Source of the DNA: Legionella rowbothamii
GTDB lineage: Bacteria > Pseudomonadota > Gammaproteobacteria > Legionellales > Legionellaceae
Assembly: GCF_900639985.1 (NCBI RefSeq)
Contig: NZ_CAAAIM010000007.1
Location: forward strand, 62,001-126,000
Length of the DNA: 64,000 bases
Direction: 5' to 3'
Shown here: one piece after another, positions 29,090 to 38,300 of the stretch
How positions within the stretch are numbered: the first letter of the stretch is position 1
Layout: the number at the start of each line of letters is the position of its first letter
The notes under the pieces: model-generated
The model's input: the letters and a program-made list of their open reading frames with translations, nothing else
Told to the model about the DNA's origin: nothing
The model's database searches: none
Translations under genes and position numbers: made by a program

Positions 29090-32000
29090 ATGCTTGTTGA
29101 TAGCCATCAAAGAAGTCAAGCGACTAACCCGACTCAATCCTTCATCGTACAAGCTCCTGCCGGCTCTGGAAAAACAGAAATATTAACGCAACGCTATTTA
29201 CGATTGTTAAGTACGGTCACCGCACCAGAACAAATCATTGCCCTCACCTTTACTCGTAAAGCAGCAAGTGAAATGCGTGAACGCATTCTCTTAGCCTTAC
29301 AGCAAGCTGCGCAAAATACCGAAGCTAAGAGTGCTCATCAACAGATGACGCTTGAATTTGCTCAGAGTGCGCTTCAGCGCAATAGCCAATATCAATGGGA
29401 TTTACTTAATCAGCCCAGTCGCTTAAGAATTGTCACTATTGACTCGTTATGCCAAAGCATTAATCAGGCTATTCCATTACTGGAGAAACAAATTGCCTAT
29501 TCACAAATTACTGATAAAGCAGAAAGTCATTATTTAAATGCAGGCAGAGCGTGTATTCAATTTGCTTTAGCTAATCCGGAATACCAGCATGCAATTAAAG
29601 CCCTCTTATTACATGTAGATAATCGCCAAGAACGGTTATTGGATTTATTTAAAGAGCTCCTCGCTCAGCGTGATCAATGGCTCTATCCCCTTTTTCAAGC
29701 AAGGACACAAGATAAATCTATTTTTGAACAAGCATTAAGTTTAATCGAGGAGCATGAATTAGCCCGTTTTAAACAAAGCCTTCCCTTTCAGTTGGCTGAT
29801 GAACTTGTACAACGGGTACGTGAGCTCGCACGTATTGAAAATAATCCTGATTCACCTCGCTATTTGCTGCAAAATTGGCAGGACTTTCAACAAACAAATC
29901 AGGAAATTGCAACGGCATTGAGCAAAGCGTTATTAACAGGTGACTTGAGTTTACGTAAAAGTTTTGATCATCATGTGGGCCTGTTAAGTAGTTCCTGCCC
30001 GGCTGCTGAATACAAACAGCTTAAAAATGCCAGCAAAGAACTATTAACACAATTGGGTGACTATCCAGATTTTCTGGAAGCATTAATCCAAGTTAGTAAT
30101 TTGCCTAAGCCTGAGTACGATCTAGAACAGTGGGAGGTATTACAAGCTCTATTTCTATTACTACCGCTCCTTGTAGGCCATTTGTATCTGCTCTTTAGCG
30201 AGTATAATGAAGTCGATTTTACGGCGATTTCACAGCAGGCCCTCATCGCTCTGGGTGAGTCTGATAATCCTACTGACTTAGCCTTATATTTAGATAATTC
30301 CATTCACCATTTATTGGTTGATGAATTTCAAGATACTTCCATCACACAATTTGAATTACTCAATAAATTAGTTCATGGTTGGCAGCCGGGAGATGGTAGA
30401 ACATTATTTCTGGTGGGCGATCCCATGCAATCGATTTACCGCTTCAGACAGGCAGAAGTTGGCTTATTTTTCCGTGCAAAAGAACAAGGAATTGGTCCTG
30501 TGCAACTCACCTCATTGGAGCTTAGTTGTAATTTTCGTTCAACCGAAACCATTGTCAGTTGGGTTAATCAACAGTTCGCACAAATATTCCCACAAAACGT
30601 GGATATTGAGTCAGGCGCCGTATCCTTTCATCCCAGCGTTAACGTGATTCAGAACGATAAACACAGTGCTGTTTATGCATGGCAATTTCAAAGTCGTGAA
30701 CAAGAAGCAGAAAAAATGATGCAACTTATTCAAACGGAGCTGCAAACTAATCCAGAGCAAAGCATCGCTATTTTAGTACGGTCACGCAGCCAGCTTGCCG
30801 AAATTATTCGCTTATTGCGTCAATATCAAATTCCCTACCAGGGGACAGACATTACCTTATTGGCAAACCTGCCTCACATACGGGATGTTTGGTCACTAAC
30901 TCAAGCTTTATTATCACCAGCTAATCGCCTTACGTGGTTATCCATGCTACGTAGTCCTTATTGTGGTATGTCTTTAGCAGACATACATACCATTGCCCAA
31001 TTTAATAAAAAGAAATCCATTTATGCTGCTTTATTACAGTTAAATAAAATCTCTGGGCTAAGTGAGGATGGATTAATTAGAGCTCAATTTTTTATTCGTA
31101 TTATGCAACAGGCATTGTCTCATCGCTATGAGAGCAAGCTATCAACTTGGGTCATTAATACCCTTAATGCCTTGCAAGTTGATAAGGTACTGAATCAAGC
31201 ACAACTGAATGACTTAGAGCAATTCTGGACCCTACTCGATCGCTACGAGCTCGATGGGCGATTGGCAAATATGAAAGAATTCATACACGAATTTAATAAA
31301 CTTTATTCCCAGCAAGTAACACCATCCCTATTGCAAGTGATGACTATTCATAAATCGAAAGGCTTAGAGTTTGATACTGTTTTTTTACCAGGTTTAGGAT
31401 CCCAAGCGAACCGTGGTGATTCACCAATGCTACGCTGGCTTAATTTACCCACCCAAGATCAAGGTAATTTATTACTCATGTCCCCCATACAGGCAGCGCA
31501 TCATGATCGTTGTCCAGTCTATGATTATCTGGGGCAATTGGATGAGGTCAAAGGAAGCTATGAAACACAACGCCTGCTTTATGTTGCCGTGACGCGTGCC
31601 AAATCACGTTTATATCTGATGGATCATAGCGAAAAAACGTCAAAAAGCTCGTTTCGTAGCTTATTAAAAAATCAAAACTTTGCTGATGATGAATCTGCCG
31701 GCAGTATGGAGGAACAAGAACGCCCATTGCCCAAATTAGCACAACTCCCCTTACATCACTACCAAGATCAACAGCTGGAGATGGATGAGCCCTTTTCGAG
31801 GAATGCGCCCTCCACTTTAGTATCGAACCTACCCCGTTTAACCGGGATTGTGACTCATCAACTTTTACAGTGGATCTGTGATAATCACCCTGAGTCATTA
31901 GATGATGTGCCCTGGAATTTAGCACTCTACGAATTCAAAAAGCTAGGCTTTGATGAATACATGCAAAAACAGGCATTACTGGTGCTCCAAGAACAAATAA

Positions 32001-32326
32001 CTCGCCTTGTTCAAGATCAAATTGGTTCCTGGATTATCGCCACCCATGATAAAGAACAAAACGAATATGAATTGCTAGTGGCTCCACAAAGTCGACCAAT
32101 TACGCGCATCATTGACCGAACTTTTGAAGAAGATGGCAAACGATGGATCATCGACTTTAAAACAGGTAAGGAAGATAAAACTACCTTAATAAAACATCAG
32201 GCTCAGCTAAATGAGTATGGCTCGTATCTCTCCGAACGCACACATCTTCCCATTTACTGTGGAATTTATTACCTACCTACAAATCACTGGGTAAAATGGC
32301 AATACGAACCCACTCATACTCTGTAG
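29090..32326 (+). CDS. UvrD-type helicase with C-terminal RecB/AddA-like nuclease domain
   Basis: This superfamily 1A helicase-nuclease of about 1078 residues has Walker A APAGSGKTEILTQRYL at the N-terminus, motif Ia LTFTRKAASEMRER, motif II LLVDEFQDTS, motif III GDPMQSIYRFRQAE, and motifs V/VI TIHKSKGLEFDTVFLPGL and YVAVTRAKSRLYL. The last part has the PD-(D/E)XK signature RIIDRTFEEDGKRWIIDFKTGKED with a downstream Gln/Tyr motif. ATG 29090 is preferred over a TTG at 29063 because AAGGAG lies between them. It probably processes double-strand breaks like AddA/RecB. No AddB- or RecC-like partner is adjacent. Confidence 0.88.
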   Translation: MLVDSHQRSQATNPTQSFIVQAPAGSGKTEILTQRYLRLLSTVTAPEQIIALTFTRKAASEMRERILLALQQAAQNTEAKSAHQQMTLEFAQSALQRNSQYQWDLLNQPSRLRIVTIDSLCQSINQAIPLLEKQIAYSQITDKAESHYLNAGRACIQFALANPEYQHAIKALLLHVDNRQERLLDLFKELLAQRDQWLYPLFQARTQDKSIFEQALSLIEEHELARFKQSLPFQLADELVQRVRELARIENNPDSPRYLLQNWQDFQQTNQEIATALSKALLTGDLSLRKSFDHHVGLLSSSCPAAEYKQLKNASKELLTQLGDYPDFLEALIQVSNLPKPEYDLEQWEVLQALFLLLPLLVGHLYLLFSEYNEVDFTAISQQALIALGESDNPTDLALYLDNSIHHLLVDEFQDTSITQFELLNKLVHGWQPGDGRTLFLVGDPMQSIYRFRQAEVGLFFRAKEQGIGPVQLTSLELSCNFRSTETIVSWVNQQFAQIFPQNVDIESGAVSFHPSVNVIQNDKHSAVYAWQFQSREQEAEKMMQLIQTELQTNPEQSIAILVRSRSQLAEIIRLLRQYQIPYQGTDITLLANLPHIRDVWSLTQALLSPANRLTWLSMLRSPYCGMSLADIHTIAQFNKKKSIYAALLQLNKISGLSEDGLIRAQFFIRIMQQALSHRYESKLSTWVINTLNALQVDKVLNQAQLNDLEQFWTLLDRYELDGRLANMKEFIHEFNKLYSQQVTPSLLQVMTIHKSKGLEFDTVFLPGLGSQANRGDSPMLRWLNLPTQDQGNLLLMSPIQAAHHDRCPVYDYLGQLDEVKGSYETQRLLYVAVTRAKSRLYLMDHSEKTSKSSFRSLLKNQNFADDESAGSMEEQERPLPKLAQLPLHHYQDQQLEMDEPFSRNAPSTLVSNLPRLTGIVTHQLLQWICDNHPESLDDVPWNLALYEFKKLGFDEYMQKQALLVLQEQITRLVQDQIGSWIIATHDKEQNEYELLVAPQSRPITRIIDRTFEEDGKRWIIDFKTGKEDKTTLIKHQAQLNEYGSYLSERTHLPIYCGIYYLPTNHWVKWQYEPTHTL

Positions 32327-32391
32327 TATTTATTGCTCTTGTTATGAACAAGCCCCTGAGCTATTATTCGTCTTTTGCATAAAGGTTTGTA

Positions 32392-33465
32392 ATGACTGTT
32401 GAAAGCACTGTAATAAGCTTATTAAATACACTAAAAGACCCCTTTTTAGATCGTACTGGCAAAGAAATGAATTTACAGAGCAAGGTCGAGACTACAGCAG
32501 ATAAATTGATTATCAATTTACTAGCAGGTTTCCCCGCACTCTTGCTTGAGGCGAATTATAAACCGCTGTTACTTTCCGCATTACAAACTCAATTTCCCAA
32601 TCAAGAGATTACAATTACTATTGAGCAATTGATTAAGCCACATCGAACCCAATTAGTTGGTAAAGGACTGCGGGGCGTCAAAAATACCATTGCGGTCGCC
32701 TCAGGTAAAGGTGGGGTCGGTAAATCAACCGTAACCGTTAATTTAGCCACCGCTTTAGCCCGTACTGGCGCACGTGTGGGTATTCTTGATGCGGATATTT
32801 ATGGTCCGAGTATGCCGCTTATGCTAGGAAAAACAGAACCCGTACAACTTAAAGGTGATTTCTATTTACCGGTTGAAGCTCATGGAGTCCAAGCCATGTC
32901 TATTGGTTATTTAACCAATGATGAGCAAGCCTTGATTTGGCGTGGCCCTATGCTTGCTAAATCATTAATTCAGATGTTGGACATTACTCTTTGGGATGAA
33001 TTGGATTATTTGTTTATTGATTTGCCACCTGGAACGGGGGATATCCAGCTTACCTTAGTACAAAAAATCCCGCTTACTGCTGCAATTGTAGTTACCACCC
33101 CACAAAACGTTGCGACCTTAGATGCACAAAAAGCGATAAACATGTTTTCTAAAACTGGAATCGATGTCCTTGGTGTTATTGAAAATATGTCCACCCATAT
33201 TTGCAGCGAATGCGGGCATCAAGAAGCCATCTTCGGTGCTGGCGGTGCCGAGGCTTTGTGTGCAACCCATCAATGCAGCCTATTAGGACAACTTCCGCTG
33301 AATAGCTCGATACGCGAACATTGCGATGAAGGCCGTCCAACAGCAACTCAAGCGCGTAGCAATTTAACTGATGCATTTATAAAAACAGCCATGCGTGCCG
33401 CGATTGCTCTTAGCAAAAAACCTATTAATTATGCGGACAAGTTCCCTCCGGTTGTTATGGAATAA
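32392..33465 (+). CDS. mrp: Mrp/ApbC-family iron-sulfur cluster carrier ATPase
   Basis: Mrp proteins are P-loop NTPases that carry and deliver [4Fe-4S] clusters. The 357-residue product has an N-terminal DUF59-like part (to about residue 90), then the deviant Walker A ASGKGGVGKSTVTVNLA (near residue 103), ADIYGPSMPLMLG, WRGPMLAKSLIQML, LFIDLPPGTGDIQL and a C-terminal CSEC pair (CxxC, cluster ligand, near 267). All family landmarks are in order. It follows the helicase-nuclease gene by 65 bases, with no obvious functional link. Confidence 0.93.
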   Translation: MTVESTVISLLNTLKDPFLDRTGKEMNLQSKVETTADKLIINLLAGFPALLLEANYKPLLLSALQTQFPNQEITITIEQLIKPHRTQLVGKGLRGVKNTIAVASGKGGVGKSTVTVNLATALARTGARVGILDADIYGPSMPLMLGKTEPVQLKGDFYLPVEAHGVQAMSIGYLTNDEQALIWRGPMLAKSLIQMLDITLWDELDYLFIDLPPGTGDIQLTLVQKIPLTAAIVVTTPQNVATLDAQKAINMFSKTGIDVLGVIENMSTHICSECGHQEAIFGAGGAEALCATHQCSLLGQLPLNSSIREHCDEGRPTATQARSNLTDAFIKTAMRAAIALSKKPINYADKFPPVVME

Positions 33466-33468
33466 AAA

Positions 33469-33744
33469 AAGTGGATCCTGCTGCCTGCAATTACCTCTTC
33501 TCATATCTTATTAAAAGAGCATTACAAACAACTAGGTCACTTAGACCTTTTAGGACCTGTAGTGGTGATGGAACTTGATTGCGAATTTGCCTCTAAATAT
33601 GAACACTATGCGAAAGGCTTGGATTTACTCAAGACCTGCCTACAATTGGTAAACAAGTGGGTGAATCCCTTTCGCGAAACTTTGTCCCTGAATTTTCAGC
33701 AATCAATCCACTTCAAAAATTACCAACACTTTAGAAATTTTTAA
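33469..33744 (+). pseudogene. Decayed coding stretch downstream of mrp
   Basis: Directly after the mrp stop the same frame stays open for about 92 codons with protein-like composition: SSHILLKEHYKQLGHLDLLG and then VVVMELDCEFASKYEHYAKGLDLL. After about 33630 a different frame reads more naturally (DLPTIGKQVGESLSRNFVPEF... KLPTL), suggesting a frameshift. An internal ATG at 33568 exists, but no good ribosome binding site. I do not recognise the family. It is most likely the remains of a gene that once ended at or near the CaaX-tailed ORF at 33769-33915. Confidence 0.35.
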
Positions 33745-33768
33745 CCAGGGTTAAAGAGCAAGAACAAC

Positions 33769-33915
33769 ATGCATATTACTAAACTTAAGCAACAGGTGAA
33801 AAATTCCCTGGAAAAGGAAACAAGTCCGGTAAGTCAAAACAGGAATTCATTTTACCCACAAGCTCCGGCAGTTGACACCAAGGCAACGAGAAATAGTTGT
33901 TGTGTTGCCCAGTAA
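33769..33915 (+). CDS. Short ORF ending in a CaaX-like motif (CVAQ)
   Basis: The 48-residue frame starts MHITKLKQQVKNSLEKETSP and ends RNSCCVAQ. The last four residues fit the eukaryotic CaaX prenylation signal (Cys, two aliphatic/small residues, Gln, the last favouring farnesylation). Several Legionella effectors are known to be prenylated by host enzymes through such tails. The frame is the same as that of the open stretch after mrp, interrupted only by a TAA at 33742. It may therefore be the 3' end of a broken effector gene rather than an independent gene. The ribosome binding site is weak (AAAGAGCAAGAACAAC). Confidence 0.35.
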   Translation: MHITKLKQQVKNSLEKETSPVSQNRNSFYPQAPAVDTKATRNSCCVAQ

Positions 33916-34069
33916 TTGAAACAAATTTTATATCAAAAATGCTCTCCTAATTCCCACGGTCATGCAGCGGGAAGGGCAAGGGATGTTCCCGGCCATATTA
34001 TGGTAAAAGCCTAATAGCGTTTTGGTATTTCTTGTGTATATAATGCTGAAAAACTAAAGAATTTGAATC

Positions 34070-34624
34070 ATGCAACGACTATTGATAATAACAACAACCC
34101 TGCTGTATTCTTGCCTCAGTTTCGCAAAACCAAGTTATCAAATTGATCTCATTGTCTTTGCGCAACACTCTTCATCTGCACAAAATTCGGGGCATAACTT
34201 AGATTCTCCACTAATTCCAATGACCTACACGAATGCTATTTCCCTAAGGTCTAGTTCAGAAAAAACACCTAAGCCTTATTGCTTACTTTCTAACTCCTCC
34301 TCCAGCTTAAAAGATCAATATTACTTACTAAGCCGCCGTTCCCCTCATCCAGTTCTAGGGCATTATTCATGGAGACAACCTGCGAATAGCCAGAGCACTG
34401 TTGCACTGCCTCTGGTAGAGCATAATGGATGGCAAATGCAAGGCACTCTGCGTATAACGCAAAGCAATTATTATAATTTCGATGCGAATTTGCAGATTTC
34501 TCCTCCTAACAACCCGCAAACATCAATGACAATAAGTCAAAAACAACGTTTAAAAGGAGATACGGTTTATTATTTAGATAATGATCATTTGGGAATGGTC
34601 GTGAAGATTCATCAAGTATCATAG
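34070..34624 (+). CDS. csiV: CsiV-family periplasmic protein
   Basis: This 184-residue protein has a signal peptide (MQRLLIITTTLLYSCLSFA). The mature start YQIDLIVFAQ matches the CsiV family (YxIELIVF), and the C-terminal block HNGWQMQGTLRITQSNYYNFDANLQI... QRLKGDTVYYLDNDHLGMVVKIHQ is typical. In Vibrio, CsiV partners with the lytic transglycosylase MltG-like or SltG proteins, and the family is often found near mfd or helicase genes. Here neither is adjacent. TATAAT at 34039-34044 is a plausible -10 box. The role in cell-wall growth is inferred from the family. Confidence 0.75.
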   Translation: MQRLLIITTTLLYSCLSFAKPSYQIDLIVFAQHSSSAQNSGHNLDSPLIPMTYTNAISLRSSSEKTPKPYCLLSNSSSSLKDQYYLLSRRSPHPVLGHYSWRQPANSQSTVALPLVEHNGWQMQGTLRITQSNYYNFDANLQISPPNNPQTSMTISQKQRLKGDTVYYLDNDHLGMVVKIHQVS

Positions 34625-34661
34625 CCAGACTATAGATCCCTTTCTCCAGATTTTATAGATT

Positions 34662-34724
34662 GTAGGTTGAACCCATGGCCCAGGAAGTGAGTTTTTCCTT
34701 TGTTGCGCCATAGAGCCAACCTAC
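34662..34724. repeat. Inverted repeat GTAGGTTG...CAACCTAC
   Basis: 8-bp arms at 34662-34669 and 34717-34724 enclose about 47 bases including CCATGGCC. It lies between csiV and the convergent small membrane protein gene. It is probably part of the dispersed intergenic repeat set. Confidence 0.55.
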
Positions 34725-34821
34725 GAAGGATTAATTAAGAATTTTTAGGCATCCCAGACTCCATGTACCAATCAAGCCTCGCTCCTATATTACGCAGGGA
34801 TAAAACGCGTACAGTTTCTAT

Positions 34822-35145
34822 CTACGATCTACCCTCAGAGAAAAGCTGTTGATATACAGAATCGCCACCGTTAACTATATTGCGAACAGCATTATCTAGC
34901 TCTGTACTCGGATCACCCGTATATGGCGCAAAGAAATTATTCATTCTATTAACCATATTTGAGCCTGGCCGTCTCGATTCGCCTATCTTATTAAACTGAT
35001 AGAGCGCTGCTCCGGTTAGAAGTAGACATATACCCGCCCCCAGCCGAGAATCAACAAAAAAAGCGGGCAGTGCGATTACATTGAGCAAGCCCACTACGAT
35101 TGAAGTATTCTTCACTTTTTCCGTACTTATTGCTTGTTTTGGCAT
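34822..35145 (-). CDS. Small membrane protein, unknown
   Basis: The 107-residue product starts at ATG 35145 (MPKQAISTEKV), chosen because AAGGAG sits at ideal distance. The open frame extends upstream to 35238 without such a site. Two hydrophobic segments (about residues 16-31 and 38-53: TSIVVGLLNVIALPAFF and GAGICLLLTGAALYQF) form a hairpin, then a polar tail of about 50 residues (STELDNAVRNIVNGGDSVYQQL). I do not recognise a family. It is divergent from the large repeat protein gene that follows and may share its promoter region. Confidence 0.65.
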   Translation of the reverse strand: MPKQAISTEKVKNTSIVVGLLNVIALPAFFVDSRLGAGICLLLTGAALYQFNKIGESRRPGSNMVNRMNNFFAPYTGDPSTELDNAVRNIVNGGDSVYQQLFSEGRS

Positions 35146-35314
35146 AGACAACTCCTTTTGCAAAATAATTCTAATACAGACTATTGGAGCACCAATAAAA
35201 TTGCAAGTGTTCTTAACTGTACGTAAAACCCTCATCATTTTTTCAATACAGATTGTATTTCAAGCACAAATTGATTACAATTTCACCAAACGATTCATTA
35301 ATATCTGAGGCTCT

Positions 35315-38300
35315 ATGCCAAGTCAAATTAGAATTATTAATGCAGTTAACCTGTGTCTACAACAGAAAGAAAATATTGAATTTGCCTTAAATCGTTCAGG
35401 AGTTTGTGCAGGCCTTGCTGGTTTATATGTAAAATACAGTCTAGAAAACAAAACCCATCAATTTTTTTCCATTCTCGAGCGTTTAGCAAATTTGTCTCCA
35501 ATTTACCGCATTGGAAATGATCCGCTAATTGATGACTTTATCATTCAAATAGAAAATGTCTACAACCCAGAGGATTATAGTGGGCATCAACTAATTCAGG
35601 GGGATTTGGACCGAATACAGCATGTTGGTGCAAAGCCCTTGCGCAATGAGTTTAACTTGGGTTTCGTTGCTGAAGAGCAAGAATGGGCAAAGATCTTAGA
35701 GTCAATTACCCACACAGATCGCTCCTATTATATTAGCAGTCACGATCATGCGATTGCCGTTTCTTTTAAAAATGGAAAATATTCCATTTACGACCCAAAC
35801 TACCAACAAAAAACCAAAGAATTCGCTTCTGCGAAAGAAGTCATTCAAGAGCTTAAAAAGTGCTTTGGATATAAAGATGATGTGTTTGGACTTACTATTC
35901 GCGCCTTTGCAAATCCCAATGCCCCTGCTGTAAACTACCCGACTCAAACAGAACTTCATCCGCTCATCACTCCAAGACCGATGAACGAAACAGAACAGCG
36001 TGCCTTTGAATTTGCAGCTGTAGCACGCGATATCACGACTGTAGATTATTTAGCAAAGAAAGATGCTGTTTATTGGGAAGATTTAACTAAGGCTCATTTA
36101 ATTCAAGAAGTCATAGAAATCTTGTTAAAACAGCCTAAATCAGTCTCCGTACAAAAAGCCTTGCTCCGAAGCATTGGGCTTAATTTTTATATTGGAAATA
36201 TTGAAACAGCAAAAAAGCTAATTGCTCATTATCAAACACACTACCCTAGTGCAGAAGAACAAGAGCTTTTAAAAGAACAAGTGCAAGAAATACTTATTAA
36301 CCCGGTAACAAATCATTCTCGATGCCTGAAGACAATAGCTAACTTCAACGAATTTATTAACCTTTGCGAACACTTAGGACTGACGCCGGAGCATCAAACC
36401 TATATTGACCACTTGCGATTCCTAAGCCTCGTGCACCAGAACGACCCAAGAGTACTAGAAAGGTTTTTAGGTGATCTATCATCGGAACAGCTAGTAAAAC
36501 ATATTCAATATGCTGCAATCACCAATCAACAACAATTACTAGATATATTACTTAATATTCCTATCAGCTCAGAAGCCATAAAGACTGTTTTTACCCCCAA
36601 CGTAATTGAACATATTGGTGTTGTGAGTTTAAAAAAATTGCTCGATAAGGGATTTATTCCTAATGTCGAGGATGCCCAATTACTACCGCGCTGCATGAAT
36701 AGAAAAGATAAATCTATTTTTAAATTAATCGCCAGCGCCTGGGTAGTGCAAAGCAAGCAACAAGGCTTATGGGAACAGATTACCAAAGGTCAGGCAAAAG
36801 AATTAGATCTAAGGACCACCATAGGTTCAATTTCTCTTTTAGGTATTTTGGTCTTTTTACATAAAGAGAACCTTATTAAGACAGCACCTGTTAATTTTTC
36901 CGAGGACCAGTTACAAAGCGCATTAATGATTTCAATCATGGATGGCAATGCTGAAATGAGTATATGGTTGCATAAAAAAATGCTAGAGCACGGCTATACG
37001 TTGGATATAGATACTTTGCAGCATTTTTATGAAGACGCATTAGAGCATGAAAATTTAACCGTGCTGAACATCCTTGCAGAAATAGGTTTTGATGTCCTAC
37101 CTTTAGGAAAAAATATCGATAAACTATTAGCTTTATGCCGTGATAATAACAATTACTCCATCATTTTTAACTCATTTGATGCCGCACAACCCAAGGTAAA
37201 ACAATACATTGTGGACAGCAGTTTACGAATGAACCTTGTCCCTGTTGCCAGATATTATGCACAACATGCCCCTCAGCTCTTTAATGTTGCATTGAATAGT
37301 TCATTAAACAACCAGCCCAAATTAATAAAGCTAAATCAGGCCGCTCGTTTTCTTCCTCCAAATACACTGACTGTAGAACTTCCAGACCCAGACAATAAAA
37401 CATTTATTGCGAATTGTTTTAAACAAAAATTACCTCATCTAGCAGGAGCATTAAGCCAGACTGTTAACTGGACTGAAAAGGAATTAAGTGAATTATGTGA
37501 TGACTTAATTAGGACCCAAAAGGAAGAGGCTGTGATTAAGCTAATCCAAATATATCCTCAGTTAAAACAAAGACCGGAATTAATTCCGCTGCTAATCCAA
37601 AATAGTCTGCTTGACGTGATTACTCATTTGGCGCCAGAAGAACAAGCTCTAGATGTTAAGCAATCTGAAGAGTTATTTGTTGCAGCCCTTGCTCATAACA
37701 AAAAAGACTTGGTAGAGAAATTTTTAACTCCCAACCGCCTTGCCACGCTTGAGCAACCGCTCATGAGCTTAGTAGAACAAGCTATTACTCGAGGCCATTA
37801 TGACGTGATTGAAACACTAGTTCAATCGCCAATTGATTTAGGATTGAATTACAAAGCACTTTTTCTATATAGCTGTGCTCAAAAACAAGGAAAAATAGCG
37901 AACTTGCTTCTTGCTAAAGAGCCTAATTTAGATGCAGAAGAAATAAGTGAGGCAATTCAACAACTTTTTGGTGAGCAGCCTCAATCAACTTATTTTGAAA
38001 ACACCTATCAACAAAGCTATGGCAGACTGTATCAACTTTTATTAAAAATTGGTTTAAAAAATCCAAGAGAAGAACTTCTAAAAGCTATTAAACATCCTGA
38101 AACCGATCTTAAGTTTCAAAAAACCAGCCTGTATTTATCGCCTTTAAAACGAGCGCTAAAAGAAGAAAATGAACCGCAGTTTAACATCATGTTTAGTGAG
38201 GCAAATGATTTACCTCCCAATGTGGATGAAAATGTACTGAGTTTCTTACAAGATCCTGTAACTACGGGCAAAATATTACCCCTGTTCCTCAGAAAATATA

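Noticed and set aside
33562..33744. Plus-strand 60-codon frame as an intact gene
   Set aside because: It is only the tail of a longer open frame following mrp and shows signs of a frameshift, so it is treated as part of a pseudogene.
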